A stretch of 64,000 bases of DNA from contig JACJXZ010000008.1 in assembly GCA_020636375.1 (NCBI GenBank), forward strand, positions 248,001 to 312,000. Reading direction: 5' to 3'. The position numbers were made by a program, and so were the translations under genes. Shown here piece after piece: positions 34,323-43,266 of the stretch (position 1 is its first letter; each line of letters begins with the position of its first letter). The DNA comes from Lewinellaceae bacterium. GTDB lineage: Bacteria; Bacteroidota; Bacteroidia; Chitinophagales; Saprospiraceae. The notes under the pieces are model-generated. The model was not told the DNA's origin. It saw only the letters and a list, made by a program, of their open reading frames with translations, and did not search any database.

Positions 34323-36479
34323 ATGATCTACAGGCATTGCATTCCACTATTGTTGCTTTTTCTGGCGGCAGAGGTTTCCGGACAGGAGTTCCTCATCGTC
34401 AACAGCAACCGCGAACTGTTCCGGGTCGATATCGGAGACTGTTCCAGCCAGTTCGTCTCCCGGGTGCAGCTCTCCGGCGGGGTCAGCCTTAGCGACATTA
34501 CCTACACGGCCGATGGTCGCCTTTGGGGGGTCACTACCGACGGGCGGCTGTTTGTCATCACTGAAAATACCGGCGAGGCTGCCCTGGCTTATACCTTTCC
34601 CAATAACAACGGCCCCTTTTTTACGTCCCTGGTCGCCGACGGGGCGGGCCGCATCTATTCGGCCGGCGGCAATGGCGACCTCTATGTTTATGACATCAAT
34701 AGCATGACGCACAGCTATCTCGGAAATATCGGCTATGGCTCAGCCGGCGACCTTACCTTTTACGAAGGGCAGCTCGTCATGGCCTCGACGAGCAACCAGA
34801 TGATCGCTATCGACCTGGACAATCCGGCCAACAGCTCAGTTTTGCTGAACTTCAGCGCCGGCGGCCAGATTTTCGGCATCGTCACCTTCGTTGAGGATTG
34901 CGACAATACGGTCACCTACGTCTCCAATGACTCCGGGAACGGCACCATCTTCCAGATCAATTTTGAAAGTGGCCAGCTCGGCCAGGCCTGCGACCTGCGG
35001 ATGCGCATTTACGGCGCCGCCAGCCTGCTGGAGTTCCTGGCCGCCAACCCCATTGAAATAGAATCGGCAAATACAACGCCCACCACCTGCGCCAACCCCC
35101 AGGGCATCATCGAGGTGGCCGCTACCGGCGGCAACGGGCCGCTCTCTTACAGCCTCGACAACTTCAGCTTTCAGCCGGCAGGGACCTTCACCGGCCTGCT
35201 GCCCGGAGATTACACCGTATACATTCAGGACGGCCAGGGCTGCACTGCCCGTCAGATGGTGACGGTGGAGGCCGCCGGAGATGCTCCTGTGCTGGCCGTG
35301 CTGGGTATCCGGGAGGACAGTTGCGGGCTGGGCGTTGGCGCCATAGAAGTGGAACCCGGAGGCGGCCTGCCGCCTTACCAGTTTTCCCTCGGCGGAGGTA
35401 CTCCCGGCAACAGCCCCGCTTTTTCCGGCCTGGCAGGTGGAACCTACGAGGTGAGCGTCATCGACAGCCGGGGCTGCAGCAGTGCCCTAACCATTATGGT
35501 TCCTGGAGAGCCTGGCCCGCAGATCGAACAGGCTGGCCTGAAACCGTGCGGGCCAGGGCAGAGCAGCCTGTCCGTCGAAGCCGGCGGAGGTCTTGGAATG
35601 CTTTCATACAGCCTGGACGGAGGCCCCTGGCAATCTTCGCCACACTTCACCGGGCTGGATGCCGGCAGCTTCCTGATTGTAGTCGTCGATGAGGCCGGCT
35701 GCTCCGATAGCCGGACGGTTGATATGCCCGCAGCAGAAGCGCTGGCCTTCACCAGCGTGGACGCTGATGCCTGCGGGCCCGGCAACAGCCGCCTGTCCGT
35801 GGCCGCCTCCGGAGGCACCGGCACACTTTCCTTCAGTTTGAATAATGGGCAGCCCCAAGACTCGGGCATTTTTGACAACCTCAACCCCGGAGATTTTACG
35901 GTACTGGCGGCCGATGAAAACGGATGCACCTCTACCGCCCCGGTTTCGATCCCGGAATCCGCCCCGCCCCGCATCCTCCGCCTGGAAGTAACGCCCAGCC
36001 GGTGTGGCGCCCCGAACGGAGCGCTGCAAATTGAGACGGGCGGCGGTACGGCGCCTTTTATCTACAGCCTCAATGGCAGGGAACAGGCCAGCCCCGGGTT
36101 TGACGGCCTGGCGCCTGGCGCTTTCCTGCTTTCCGTCCGCGATGCCGAAGGCTGCGCCGCAACAGACTCCGTAACAGTAGGGCTGTTGTGCCCCGTTTTC
36201 ATACCCAACGCCTTTTCCCCCAATGACGACGGGCGCAACGACCGCTTCGAAATCTACTCCGGCGCAGAAGTGCAGATCCTCGCCTTCCGGGTCTTCAATC
36301 GCTGGGGCGGGCTGGTTTATGAAAGGACGGCCTTCGGCTCCTCCGAACGCGCCCGGTTCTGGGACGGGCGGTTTCGGGAAAGCCCGGCACCAACAGGCAT
36401 TTATGCCTATTACATCGAATTGATCAACGCCGCCGGGGAGCAGGAATTTTACGAAGGGGAAGTTTTGCTGGTACGCTGA
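34323..36479 (+). CDS. T9SS-exported SprB-repeat protein with gliding-type (CHU_C) C-terminus
   Basis: From the ATG at 34323 the protein has 718 residues, with a signal peptide ending in VSGQ. The first ~235 residues look like a beta-propeller-type domain (ITYTADGRLWGVTTDGRLF). Five SprB-like repeats of ~75 residues follow, each with GG..PL/F.YSL.. and GC motifs. The end is the gliding-motility-associated C-terminal domain (FIPNAFSPNDDGRNDRFEI, then FNRWGGLVYE), which is the type B T9SS signal. It is likely an adhesive cell-surface protein. A longer upstream open frame overlaps the permease gene and is not real. Confidence 0.92.
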   Translation: MIYRHCIPLLLLFLAAEVSGQEFLIVNSNRELFRVDIGDCSSQFVSRVQLSGGVSLSDITYTADGRLWGVTTDGRLFVITENTGEAALAYTFPNNNGPFFTSLVADGAGRIYSAGGNGDLYVYDINSMTHSYLGNIGYGSAGDLTFYEGQLVMASTSNQMIAIDLDNPANSSVLLNFSAGGQIFGIVTFVEDCDNTVTYVSNDSGNGTIFQINFESGQLGQACDLRMRIYGAASLLEFLAANPIEIESANTTPTTCANPQGIIEVAATGGNGPLSYSLDNFSFQPAGTFTGLLPGDYTVYIQDGQGCTARQMVTVEAAGDAPVLAVLGIREDSCGLGVGAIEVEPGGGLPPYQFSLGGGTPGNSPAFSGLAGGTYEVSVIDSRGCSSALTIMVPGEPGPQIEQAGLKPCGPGQSSLSVEAGGGLGMLSYSLDGGPWQSSPHFTGLDAGSFLIVVVDEAGCSDSRTVDMPAAEALAFTSVDADACGPGNSRLSVAASGGTGTLSFSLNNGQPQDSGIFDNLNPGDFTVLAADENGCTSTAPVSIPESAPPRILRLEVTPSRCGAPNGALQIETGGGTAPFIYSLNGREQASPGFDGLAPGAFLLSVRDAEGCAATDSVTVGLLCPVFIPNAFSPNDDGRNDRFEIYSGAEVQILAFRVFNRWGGLVYERTAFGSSERARFWDGRFRESPAPTGIYAYYIELINAAGEQEFYEGEVLLVR

Positions 36480-36512
36480 CCCGGAAGTGTTAAATTTAAT
36501 AAAACAACTATC

Positions 36513-36950
36513 GTGAAAGTCCTGTCCAAAGGTTGCGTTTATGGGTTGCGGGCGCTGCTCTACATCGTGTCGGAGAAGCCTCCGGAAGAGTACGTCAGCA
36601 TCGGAGAGGTCTCCGAAGAACTCGACATTTCTTTCCATTTCCTGACCAAGACCTTTCAGTCGCTGACCCAGGCGGGCCTCCTTCGGTCTTACCGCGGGCC
36701 CAACGGCGGCGTGGCCCTGGCCCGGCCGCCGGAGGAGATTTTCCTGGCCGATATCGTCCTCGTCCTCGAAGGAGAAGATTTCTTTGACAAATGCCTGCTG
36801 GGCCTCGCCGGCTGCGGCCAGGCAGCGCCCTGCCCGGTCCACGATTTCTGGATCAGCCACAAGGCCGAACTGCGCGCCGAGTTCGCACACACGTCTCTGG
36901 CGGATATGGGGAAGAAGATCAACCGGGAAAAACTGCGGCTGGGGCCGTGA
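36513..36950 (+). CDS. Rrf2-family transcriptional regulator
   Basis: The 145-residue protein has the Rrf2 winged-helix N-terminus (YGLRALLYIV, then YVSIGEVSEELDISFHFLTKTFQSLTQAGLL and the wing SYRGPNGGVALARPP). Three Cys follow in CLLGLAGCGQAAPC, the position where IscR and NsrR bind an iron-sulfur cluster, so it may sense NO, oxygen or iron-sulfur status. Translation starts at GTG 36513. A TAAATTTA -7-like box lies ~20 bp upstream. The regulated genes are not evident. Confidence 0.9.
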   Translation: MKVLSKGCVYGLRALLYIVSEKPPEEYVSIGEVSEELDISFHFLTKTFQSLTQAGLLRSYRGPNGGVALARPPEEIFLADIVLVLEGEDFFDKCLLGLAGCGQAAPCPVHDFWISHKAELRAEFAHTSLADMGKKINREKLRLGP

Positions 36951-37488
36951 GAGGTGAGGTATGGGGTGGGGTGGGGGATTTAGGTGTTAGGTTTTGGGCC
37001 TTAGGTGCCTGCTGAGTGCCCGATTAGGCCTGGGTTGCCCCCCTAAAACCTATGGCCTATGACCTAAAACCGAGCAAGGGGTACAAGTGGGAATCGCACC
37101 CGTTGGGTTTCGAAGCCATATACTGCCCTCTGTTCGCCAGGAAGGTGATAGATTACAAAAAAAAACATACCAATGTGCGAAACTATTTTTGAGATAAAAT
37201 AGTATTAAAACTTAAAAGGTTTTTCTTCCTTACCCTCCGTACCCCTCCGTACCCCTCCGTACCCCTCCGGGAAGGATTTTCAGGCCAGATATTCGCCAGC
37301 AGGTAACACCGCAGCGTCCCGGGCGATAGGATACTGTGACCGATGCGGGTTACCCGTCCGCCGTTCGGATAACGGTACGGGCCGTTCCGTTCCGGGGGCA
37401 TGTGCTCCCGGCACTGTCAACTGGCAACAGGCCCAACACCGGGCCGGCAGCATTGAAACGCAAAGTCACATTTCAAAATGAAATACTT
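36951..37488. other. Gene-free stretch with repeats
   Basis: No gene was supported here. The stretch holds an imperfect inverted repeat around 36980-37073 (GGTTTTGGGCC.../...CCTAAAACC) and a 10-bp tandem repeat (ACCCCTCCGT, about four units) at 37231-37270. A tRNA-like half sequence on the minus strand near 37080-37140 lacks a matching acceptor stem. Confidence 0.55.
37231..37270. repeat. 10-bp tandem repeat ACCCCTCCGT, about four units
   Basis: Four consecutive decamers run from 37231 to 37270. The two inner ones are identical and the outer ones each differ by one base or so. It lies ~220 bp upstream of the peroxidase gene. Confidence 0.85.
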
Positions 37489-39408
37489 ATGAAAACAGCT
37501 CTACTCCGCCTGTCAGCACTCTGTTTCCCCCTCCTTTTTGCTTTCGGCCCGCTTCGCGCTCAGGAATACCGGGCACTGGACGGAAGCAACAACAATTTTT
37601 TATATCCCGCCTGGGGCGCCGCCGACGTCCGGATGGTAACCGCTACAACGGTTGGCTACGAAGACGGGGTGTCGGCACCTGCCGGACCGGACCGCCCCAA
37701 CCCCCGGTTCATCAGCAATGCCCTTTTTGCTCAGACCAGCCTGAAGGACGATCCGCGGGGCCTGAGCGCCTACACCTGGGCCTGGGGGCAATTCATCGAC
37801 CACGACATCACTTTGGTGCCGGACGACCCTTCGGAAAGCATGGACATTGCCATTCCGCCTTTCGATGCCTTTTTCGACCCGCAGGGAACGGGAGGGGTGA
37901 CGATCCCCATGCACCGGTCCGCTTATGACCGCGAAACGGGAACCGGCGTGGACAACCCCAGGGTTCACCTCAACAAGATCACCGCTTTTATAGACGCCTC
38001 CGCCGTTTATGGTTCCGACGAGCAGCGCGCCGCCTGGCTGCGCACCTTTGCCGGGGGGCGGCTGAAGGTATCCACCGGCAACCTGCCGCCTTTCAATACG
38101 ACGACCGGTGAACCGGGGGCGCCTATCGACCCCGATGCGCCGGCTATGGTCATGCCTTTCCCGTTCGTGCAGCACTGGTTTGTCGTCGGCGATGAACGAG
38201 GCAACGAAAACCCCTTCCTGCTGGCCATGCACACCCTCTTCCTGCGCGAACACAACCGGCTGTGTGCCGGGCTGGCCGATGAACATCCCGACTGGACGGA
38301 CGAGCAGCTCTACCAGCACGCCCGCAAGCTGGTGGGCGCCCTGATGCAGGCCATCGTCTATGAGGAATGGCTGCCCACCCTCGGCATGGAACTGGCGCCG
38401 TATAACGGGTACAACCCCTATGCCGATCCCGGCATTATGAACGTCTTCTCTGCCGCCGCCTTCCGTTACGGGCATACTACCATCAACAGCGTCCTGTTGC
38501 GGATGGATGACAGCGGCCACCCTATGCCGCAGGGCGACATCCTCCTGCAGGACGCTTTCTTCAACCCGGAGGCTACGCTGGAGGTGGGGGGCATCGAACC
38601 CTACCTCATCGGCATGTCCACCGTTGTAGAGCAGGACTTTGACTGCCAGGTCATCGACGGCCTGCGCAATTTCCTCTTTGGCTCTCCCGGCGCCGGCGGC
38701 CTCGACCTGGTGGCGCTCAACATCAACCGGGGCAGAGACCGGGGCCTGCCCGATTACAATACCGTGCGGGCCGACTTTGGCCTGGCGCCGAAGGGCAGCT
38801 TTGAGGAAATGGTTTCCGACCCCCTGATGAGCGCCAGCCTGCAGATGGTATACCAGGATGTCAATAATATCGACCCCTGGGTGGGCATGCTGGCAGAGGA
38901 CCACATGCCGGACGCCCTGTTCGGAGAGACGGCCATGCGCATCATCGAACAGCAGTTCCTGGCCCTGCGCAACGGCGACCGCTTTTACTATGAAAATGAC
39001 CCCTGGCTCTCGCTGGAGGAAAAAGCCTGGATCAGGAGCAACCGGCTGGCGGACGTCATCCGCCGCAACTGCCCCATCACCTGCCTGCACGATGAGGTGT
39101 TCATTGCCCGGCCGCTGGCCGTTACAGGCGCAGTGGCCGCCCGGCAGGCCCTGCCCTTCAGCATATTCCCGAACCCGTCGCAGGGCAGGGTCAACCTCCG
39201 GATGGAACGGGAGCTTTCGGAAGGGGCCCTCATTCGCATAACCGATAATTACGGAAGGGAAATACTCCGCCGGAAGATTGGCCCGAATCCCGGGAACGGC
39301 CCGGTCGCTATTGAACTGGACGGCTCGCTGCCGGCCGGGCTCTATCACGCGTTTGTCGTGGCGGAGGATGCAGTCGGGCGGCAGTCTTTTGTACGGGTGT
39401 TGCCTTGA
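37489..39408 (+). CDS. Secreted animal-type haem peroxidase with T9SS domain
   Basis: From the ATG at 37489 the protein has 639 residues. A signal peptide ends at LRAQ. The peroxidase domain shows the distal His in WGQFIDHDITL, the proximal His in FRYGHTTINS, and NINRGRDRGLPDYN, all hallmarks of the animal haem peroxidase (cyclooxygenase/myeloperoxidase) superfamily. The last ~80 residues begin FSIFPNPSQGRV and end SFVRVLP, a type A T9SS sorting domain, so it should be outside the cell. Such enzymes oxidise halides or phenols; the real substrate is unknown. Confidence 0.92.
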   Translation: MKTALLRLSALCFPLLFAFGPLRAQEYRALDGSNNNFLYPAWGAADVRMVTATTVGYEDGVSAPAGPDRPNPRFISNALFAQTSLKDDPRGLSAYTWAWGQFIDHDITLVPDDPSESMDIAIPPFDAFFDPQGTGGVTIPMHRSAYDRETGTGVDNPRVHLNKITAFIDASAVYGSDEQRAAWLRTFAGGRLKVSTGNLPPFNTTTGEPGAPIDPDAPAMVMPFPFVQHWFVVGDERGNENPFLLAMHTLFLREHNRLCAGLADEHPDWTDEQLYQHARKLVGALMQAIVYEEWLPTLGMELAPYNGYNPYADPGIMNVFSAAAFRYGHTTINSVLLRMDDSGHPMPQGDILLQDAFFNPEATLEVGGIEPYLIGMSTVVEQDFDCQVIDGLRNFLFGSPGAGGLDLVALNINRGRDRGLPDYNTVRADFGLAPKGSFEEMVSDPLMSASLQMVYQDVNNIDPWVGMLAEDHMPDALFGETAMRIIEQQFLALRNGDRFYYENDPWLSLEEKAWIRSNRLADVIRRNCPITCLHDEVFIARPLAVTGAVAARQALPFSIFPNPSQGRVNLRMERELSEGALIRITDNYGREILRRKIGPNPGNGPVAIELDGSLPAGLYHAFVVAEDAVGRQSFVRVLP

Positions 39409-39458
39409 TCGGGGGAACGCTCCGCCGGATAGCATAAGACTGCTTTACTTTAGAAAAC

Positions 39459-39518
39459 AAACCGCAGGGAGCGCGGAGGGCCAGCCTTCCCGGTGGCTCT
39501 CTGCGCTCCCTGCGGTTT
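39459..39518. repeat. Hairpin with 16-bp perfect stem after the peroxidase gene
   Basis: AAACCGCAGGGAGCGC (39459-39474) is inverted perfectly at 39503-39518. The arms are of the CTCCCTGCGGTTT type often found between genes. No T-run follows directly, so it is listed as a repeat rather than a terminator. Confidence 0.8.
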
Positions 39519-39521
39519 GAT

Positions 39522-39622
39522 GGCTACCCGTCTAAGGTTGGACAGCAGAAAGGGGAAAGCCGAGCGGAGTCGAGGCCAGCGTATGCAGGAGGCATGGAGT
39601 GTCCAACCTCAGACGGGTAGCC
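39522..39622. repeat. Hairpin with 22-bp stem (one mismatch)
   Basis: The left arm 39522-39543 (GGCTACCCGTCT...) and right arm 39601-39622 pair over 22 positions with one mismatch, around a 57-nt loop. It begins four bases after the previous hairpin and ends 70 bp before the next gene. Confidence 0.8.
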
Positions 39623-39691
39623 GGTTTGATTAAATGGGCGGGATTGAAAATACACAGCCCGGCGCCGGCGTTATCCCAGTAAACCAGCGCT

Positions 39692-40168
39692 ATGGCCCGA
39701 TACTATCTACTCCTGCTTTTCCCTCTGTTTTCCGGTGCCCTCTCCGCCCAGTCCGATACGGAGGTGGCCGCCTGCCTCCGCGCCTGCCTTCAGGTGCCCG
39801 AACTGGAAGCCGCCTTCACCCAGGAATGGGGCGCCCTTCGCCCGTTGTACCTGCGAAAACGGGAAAATCCCAGCATCGGCAGCCGGTCAACCGACAAGCA
39901 GTTCGACCTGCTCACTGCTGCCGATTTCCGGAGCTTGCCCTGGGAAGTCATCCCCGTGACAAGAGAGGACATTCAAAACCTGCCGTTGGAGGAGGCTGAG
40001 TTCGGAATACTCGAAGCCGGCATTGAATTCCGGGGAGAACGGGCGACTGCCGGCCTTTTCATCAACCTGCCACGGTATCCCCGGCAGTGGATGTCCTGTT
40101 CCTTCCTGTTACAAAAAGAAGGAGGGCAGTGGTTGATCCTGGAAAAATCCATTGAAGTTCTTCCGTGA
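39692..40168 (+). CDS. Secreted hypothetical protein upstream of PBP1C
   Basis: This 158-residue protein has a signal peptide ending in LSAQ. The mature part has two early Cys (CLRACLQ), a central helical region and a beta-rich end (FINLPRYPRQWMSCSFLLQKEGGQWLI). I do not recognise a family. Its stop overlaps the GTG start of the penicillin-binding protein gene (GTGA), indicating translational coupling and perhaps a shared envelope role. Confidence 0.65.
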   Translation: MARYYLLLLFPLFSGALSAQSDTEVAACLRACLQVPELEAAFTQEWGALRPLYLRKRENPSIGSRSTDKQFDLLTAADFRSLPWEVIPVTREDIQNLPLEEAEFGILEAGIEFRGERATAGLFINLPRYPRQWMSCSFLLQKEGGQWLILEKSIEVLP

Positions 40169-42579
40169 GGCAATGGCTAAAAAACACATATTACCTTTTC
40201 TTCAAGCGGTACCCCCGCCAATCGCTGGCAGCAGCGGCTTTGGCGTTGCTGTGGTATGCTTTCTGCCTGCCCCGGCCGCTCTTCGACGCGCCCACCTGCA
40301 TGGTGCTCGAAAGCCGTCAGGGCGCCTTGCTGGGGGCCCGGATCGCCGCTGACGGCCAGTGGCGTTTTCCGCAGATCGACAGCCTTCCCTCCAAATTTGA
40401 AGCGGCGCTGCTGGAGTTTGAAGACCGGCGTTTTTACCGCCATCCGGGTGTAGACCCCGTCGGGCTGGGGCGCGCCCTGGTGCAAAACATCCGCAGCGGA
40501 GAAATCGTCAGCGGGGGCAGCACGATCACCATGCAGGTGATCCGGATGGCCAGAGGCAACCCGCCGCGCACCCTCTGGCAGAAGGCCGTCGAGATCATCC
40601 TCGCCACCCGGCTCGAGCTGGGCGCCACCAAAAAGGAGATTCTCGCCCTCTACGCTTCTCACGCCCCTTTTGGCGGCAATGCGGTAGGCCTGGAAGCCGC
40701 TTCCTGGCGGTATTTCGGCAAAAGCCCGCAGCTGCTGTCCTGGGCAGAGGCGGCCATGTTGGCTGTGCTGCCCAACAGCCCTGCCCTCATCCATCCCGGG
40801 CGCAACCGGGAGGCCCTGCTGGCCAAGCGCAACCGCCTCCTGCTCCGCCTTCAGGAAACCGGTTATATCGATGCGTTCACCTCCGAGCTGGCGATGGAGG
40901 AGCCGCTGCCGGAAGCGCCCCATCCCCTCCCCAGACTGGCCCCTCACCTGCTCGACCGCGCCTACCTCGAATACGTGCGTACCGGCCGGGCCCGGCAATC
41001 GCGCATCCGAACCACCCTGGAAGAAGGCGTGCAGAAGCAGCTTACCGGAATACTGGAGTTCCACCAAAAGCGGCTCAGCGCCAGCGAAATCCACAACCTG
41101 GCGGCCATGGTCACGGACGTGAGGACGGGGGAGGTGCTCGCTTACGCCGGTAATGTGATCGGCGCCGGCCCGGAACACGGCGAGCAGGTGGATGTGATCA
41201 CAGCGCGGCGCAGCACCGGCAGCATCCTCAAACCCATCTTATATGCCCTGATGCTGCAGGAAGGCCAGATCCTCCCGCAGAGCCTCGTGCCCGACATCCC
41301 CATGCAGCTCAGCGGTTACCGGCCGGAGAACTACCACGAAGACTACGACGGCGCGGTGCCCGCCCGCCTCGCCCTCATCCGTTCGCTCAACGTGCCTATG
41401 GTATATATGCTGCAGCAATACGGGCTGGAGAAATTCCACTTCAACCTCCGGAAGCTGGGCTTCAGCACCATCGACCAACCGCCGGCCTACTACGGCCTCC
41501 CGCTGGTGTTGGGCGGTGCCGAAGCCACCCTTTGGGACATCACCAGCGCCTACGCCGGCATGAGCCGCATGTTGCAGCACTACACGGCCTACGATGCGCA
41601 GTACGACCCCGGAGATTTTCTCCCGCCCCACTATATCTACCCGGAGGCGGCAGGCGGCGAGGAGGAGCGCCTCCTTCAGCCCGCCCCCACCCATATTGGC
41701 GCCGCCGCCGCCTGGTTCACCTTCGACGCCATGCAGGAAGTCGAACGGCCCAATTCCGAGGGCGAGTGGGAACGTTTCGCATCCAGCCGCCGCATCGCCT
41801 GGAAGACGGGCACCAGCTTCGGCTTCCGGGATGCCTGGGCCGTCGGCGTCAACCCCCGCTATGCTGTTGGCGTCTGGGCCGGCAACGCCGACGGGGAAGG
41901 GCGCCCCGGCCTGGTCGGCACGCTGGCCGCCGCCCCGGTACTTTTTGATATCTTCAACCGCCTGCCCGGCGACGGGGCCTGGTTCCGGCAGCCCTATGAT
42001 GATATGGCCCGCCTCGCAGTGTGCCGCAACAGTGGCTACCGCCCGTTGGACATTTGCCCCGCGGATACCGTCTGGGCGCCGGCATCGGGCATCAATGTGC
42101 CTCCCTGCCCTTACCACCAGCTCGTTTTCCTGGACGCCGGCGGGCAATGGCAGGTCCATGCCGGCTGCGAGCCTCCCGGCGCCATGCAGCGCCAGGCCTG
42201 GTTCGTCCTGCCGCCAACCGAAGAACACTTCTACAAAGCGCGCTATCCGGAGTATACGCCCCTGCCGCCATACCGCCCCGATTGTGCCGCCCATCCTTCC
42301 CGGCCCTACATGGAACTGATTTACCCCAAATATCCCACCCGGATTTACGTGCCGGTAGGGCTGGACGGCAAGCTGTCCAAAACCGTCTTCACCGCCGCTC
42401 ACCGGTCAGACACCGCCACCATTTACTGGCATATCGACAATGAGTATGTGGGCAGCACCCAAACTTTCCACAGTTTCGAGCTGAACCCTTCCGAAGGCAA
42501 ACACCTGCTGACTTTGGTAGATAAAGAGGGGCGCCGGCTGGAACAGCCGTTTGAGATTATTAAAAAACCGGACAATTAA
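40165..42579 (+). CDS. pbpC: Penicillin-binding protein 1C, peptidoglycan glycosyltransferase/transpeptidase
   Basis: This 804-residue bifunctional enzyme polymerises glycan strands and cross-links peptides at the cytoplasmic membrane. An N-terminal transmembrane segment is followed by the GT51 domain with EDRRFYRHPGVDP and GGSTITMQVIRM. The transpeptidase domain has SILK (SxxK), SLN (SxN) and KTGTS. The ~180-residue C-terminal extension after the transpeptidase, ending in a beta domain, marks the PBP1C subfamily. The start is GTG, overlapping the preceding stop codon. Confidence 0.93.
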   Translation: MRQWLKNTYYLFFKRYPRQSLAAAALALLWYAFCLPRPLFDAPTCMVLESRQGALLGARIAADGQWRFPQIDSLPSKFEAALLEFEDRRFYRHPGVDPVGLGRALVQNIRSGEIVSGGSTITMQVIRMARGNPPRTLWQKAVEIILATRLELGATKKEILALYASHAPFGGNAVGLEAASWRYFGKSPQLLSWAEAAMLAVLPNSPALIHPGRNREALLAKRNRLLLRLQETGYIDAFTSELAMEEPLPEAPHPLPRLAPHLLDRAYLEYVRTGRARQSRIRTTLEEGVQKQLTGILEFHQKRLSASEIHNLAAMVTDVRTGEVLAYAGNVIGAGPEHGEQVDVITARRSTGSILKPILYALMLQEGQILPQSLVPDIPMQLSGYRPENYHEDYDGAVPARLALIRSLNVPMVYMLQQYGLEKFHFNLRKLGFSTIDQPPAYYGLPLVLGGAEATLWDITSAYAGMSRMLQHYTAYDAQYDPGDFLPPHYIYPEAAGGEEERLLQPAPTHIGAAAAWFTFDAMQEVERPNSEGEWERFASSRRIAWKTGTSFGFRDAWAVGVNPRYAVGVWAGNADGEGRPGLVGTLAAAPVLFDIFNRLPGDGAWFRQPYDDMARLAVCRNSGYRPLDICPADTVWAPASGINVPPCPYHQLVFLDAGGQWQVHAGCEPPGAMQRQAWFVLPPTEEHFYKARYPEYTPLPPYRPDCAAHPSRPYMELIYPKYPTRIYVPVGLDGKLSKTVFTAAHRSDTATIYWHIDNEYVGSTQTFHSFELNPSEGKHLLTLVDKEGRRLEQPFEIIKKPDN

Positions 42580-42687
42580 TCAATGAAGAACCTTTCCAAC
42601 TTCGAATTTCCGATTTCCGGCTTAACCAAAGTCCAGGTGTATTGATGTCTTCGTGGCGGGAAAAACCGTCCGGCACGGCGGTAAAAT

Positions 42688-42767
42688 AAAAAACTCCTAC
42701 ATCAGGGGAGGCTGTTCGGATGTAGGAGCACTAACATACTATGAGAAAACTACACATTCAAAGATAA
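42688..42767 (-). ncRNA. Candidate small RNA module A (or MRKLHIQR micro-ORF on the plus strand)
   Basis: On the minus strand the module reads TATCTTTG (42766-42759, a perfect -7 box), then the conserved segment AGTTTTCTCATAGTATGTT (42751-42733), a 10-bp hairpin (42728-42719 with 42703-42694) and a T-run. This is the layout of a ~60-nt small RNA with intrinsic terminator. On the plus strand the same bases hold an 8-codon ORF, MRKLHIQR, at 42741-42767 behind an A-rich leader. Two further copies follow. The strand and role are not settled. Confidence 0.45.
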
Positions 42768-42917
42768 AAATATATCAGGCATATACTCATAAGATTTATG
42801 CTACGGGCAAAATGGCCTATGGTATGGCAGCCTTCCGGGAGAAAGTGGCAGATGCCTCGTCCGGCAAGCCTTCTGTTGCAAAGGATAGAAACGCGCCAAA
42901 CCGGCCAGCTTTCTCCC

Positions 42918-42992
42918 AAAAAAAAACCTACATCCGAGGTAAACAGATGTAGGCAGAAAAAACATACTATGAGAAAACTATCTGCAAGATAA
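42918..42992 (-). ncRNA. Candidate small RNA module B (or MRKLSAR micro-ORF)
   Basis: The order is the same as in module A: TATCTTGC (42991-42984), the identical 19-nt conserved segment, an 8-bp hairpin (CCTACATC with GATGTAGG, 42927-42934 and 42946-42953) and nine T on the minus strand. The plus-strand micro-ORF is MRKLSAR at 42969-42992. It lies 228 bp from module A, measured start to start. Confidence 0.45.
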
Positions 42993-43095
42993 GGTTTAAC
43001 GGCGTCAATCCGGGGCATACTTAGGCAGCGGTATCAGGAGGGCTTCCAATGGCGCCGGCAGCTTAGGTTGCGGTAAAAGGAGGAGAGGTACGGGC

Positions 43096-43172
43096 AAAAA
43101 AAAGCCTGCACCGAAGGGACTGGTGCAGGAGGTTCAAACAAACATACTATGAGAAAACTGACGCTAAGATAA
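43096..43172 (-). ncRNA. Candidate small RNA module C (or MRKLTLR micro-ORF)
   Basis: The minus strand has TATCTTAG (43171-43164), the identical 19-nt segment, an 8-bp hairpin (CCTGCACC with GGTGCAGG, 43105-43112 and 43122-43129) and eight T. Compared with module B, two stem base pairs have changed on both sides, so the stem is conserved by covariation. The plus-strand micro-ORF is MRKLTLR at 43149-43172. It lies ~95 bp beyond the stop of the histidine kinase gene and could also terminate its transcript. Confidence 0.48.
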
Positions 43173-43266
43173 AGCCTTCACGGGAAAAATACCGGCCCGA
43201 TGTATATAAGGCACCGGAATGGCAGGGAATGGTCATATTAAATTAGGAAACGGTTGGAATCGCGGC

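Noticed and set aside
37078..37140. tRNA-like 3' half on the minus strand (loop TGCGATT between GGG and CCC)
   Set aside because: The outer two T-stem pairs do not form, position 55 is G, and no 5' acceptor stem matching the 3' end is present upstream. At most it is a decayed fragment.
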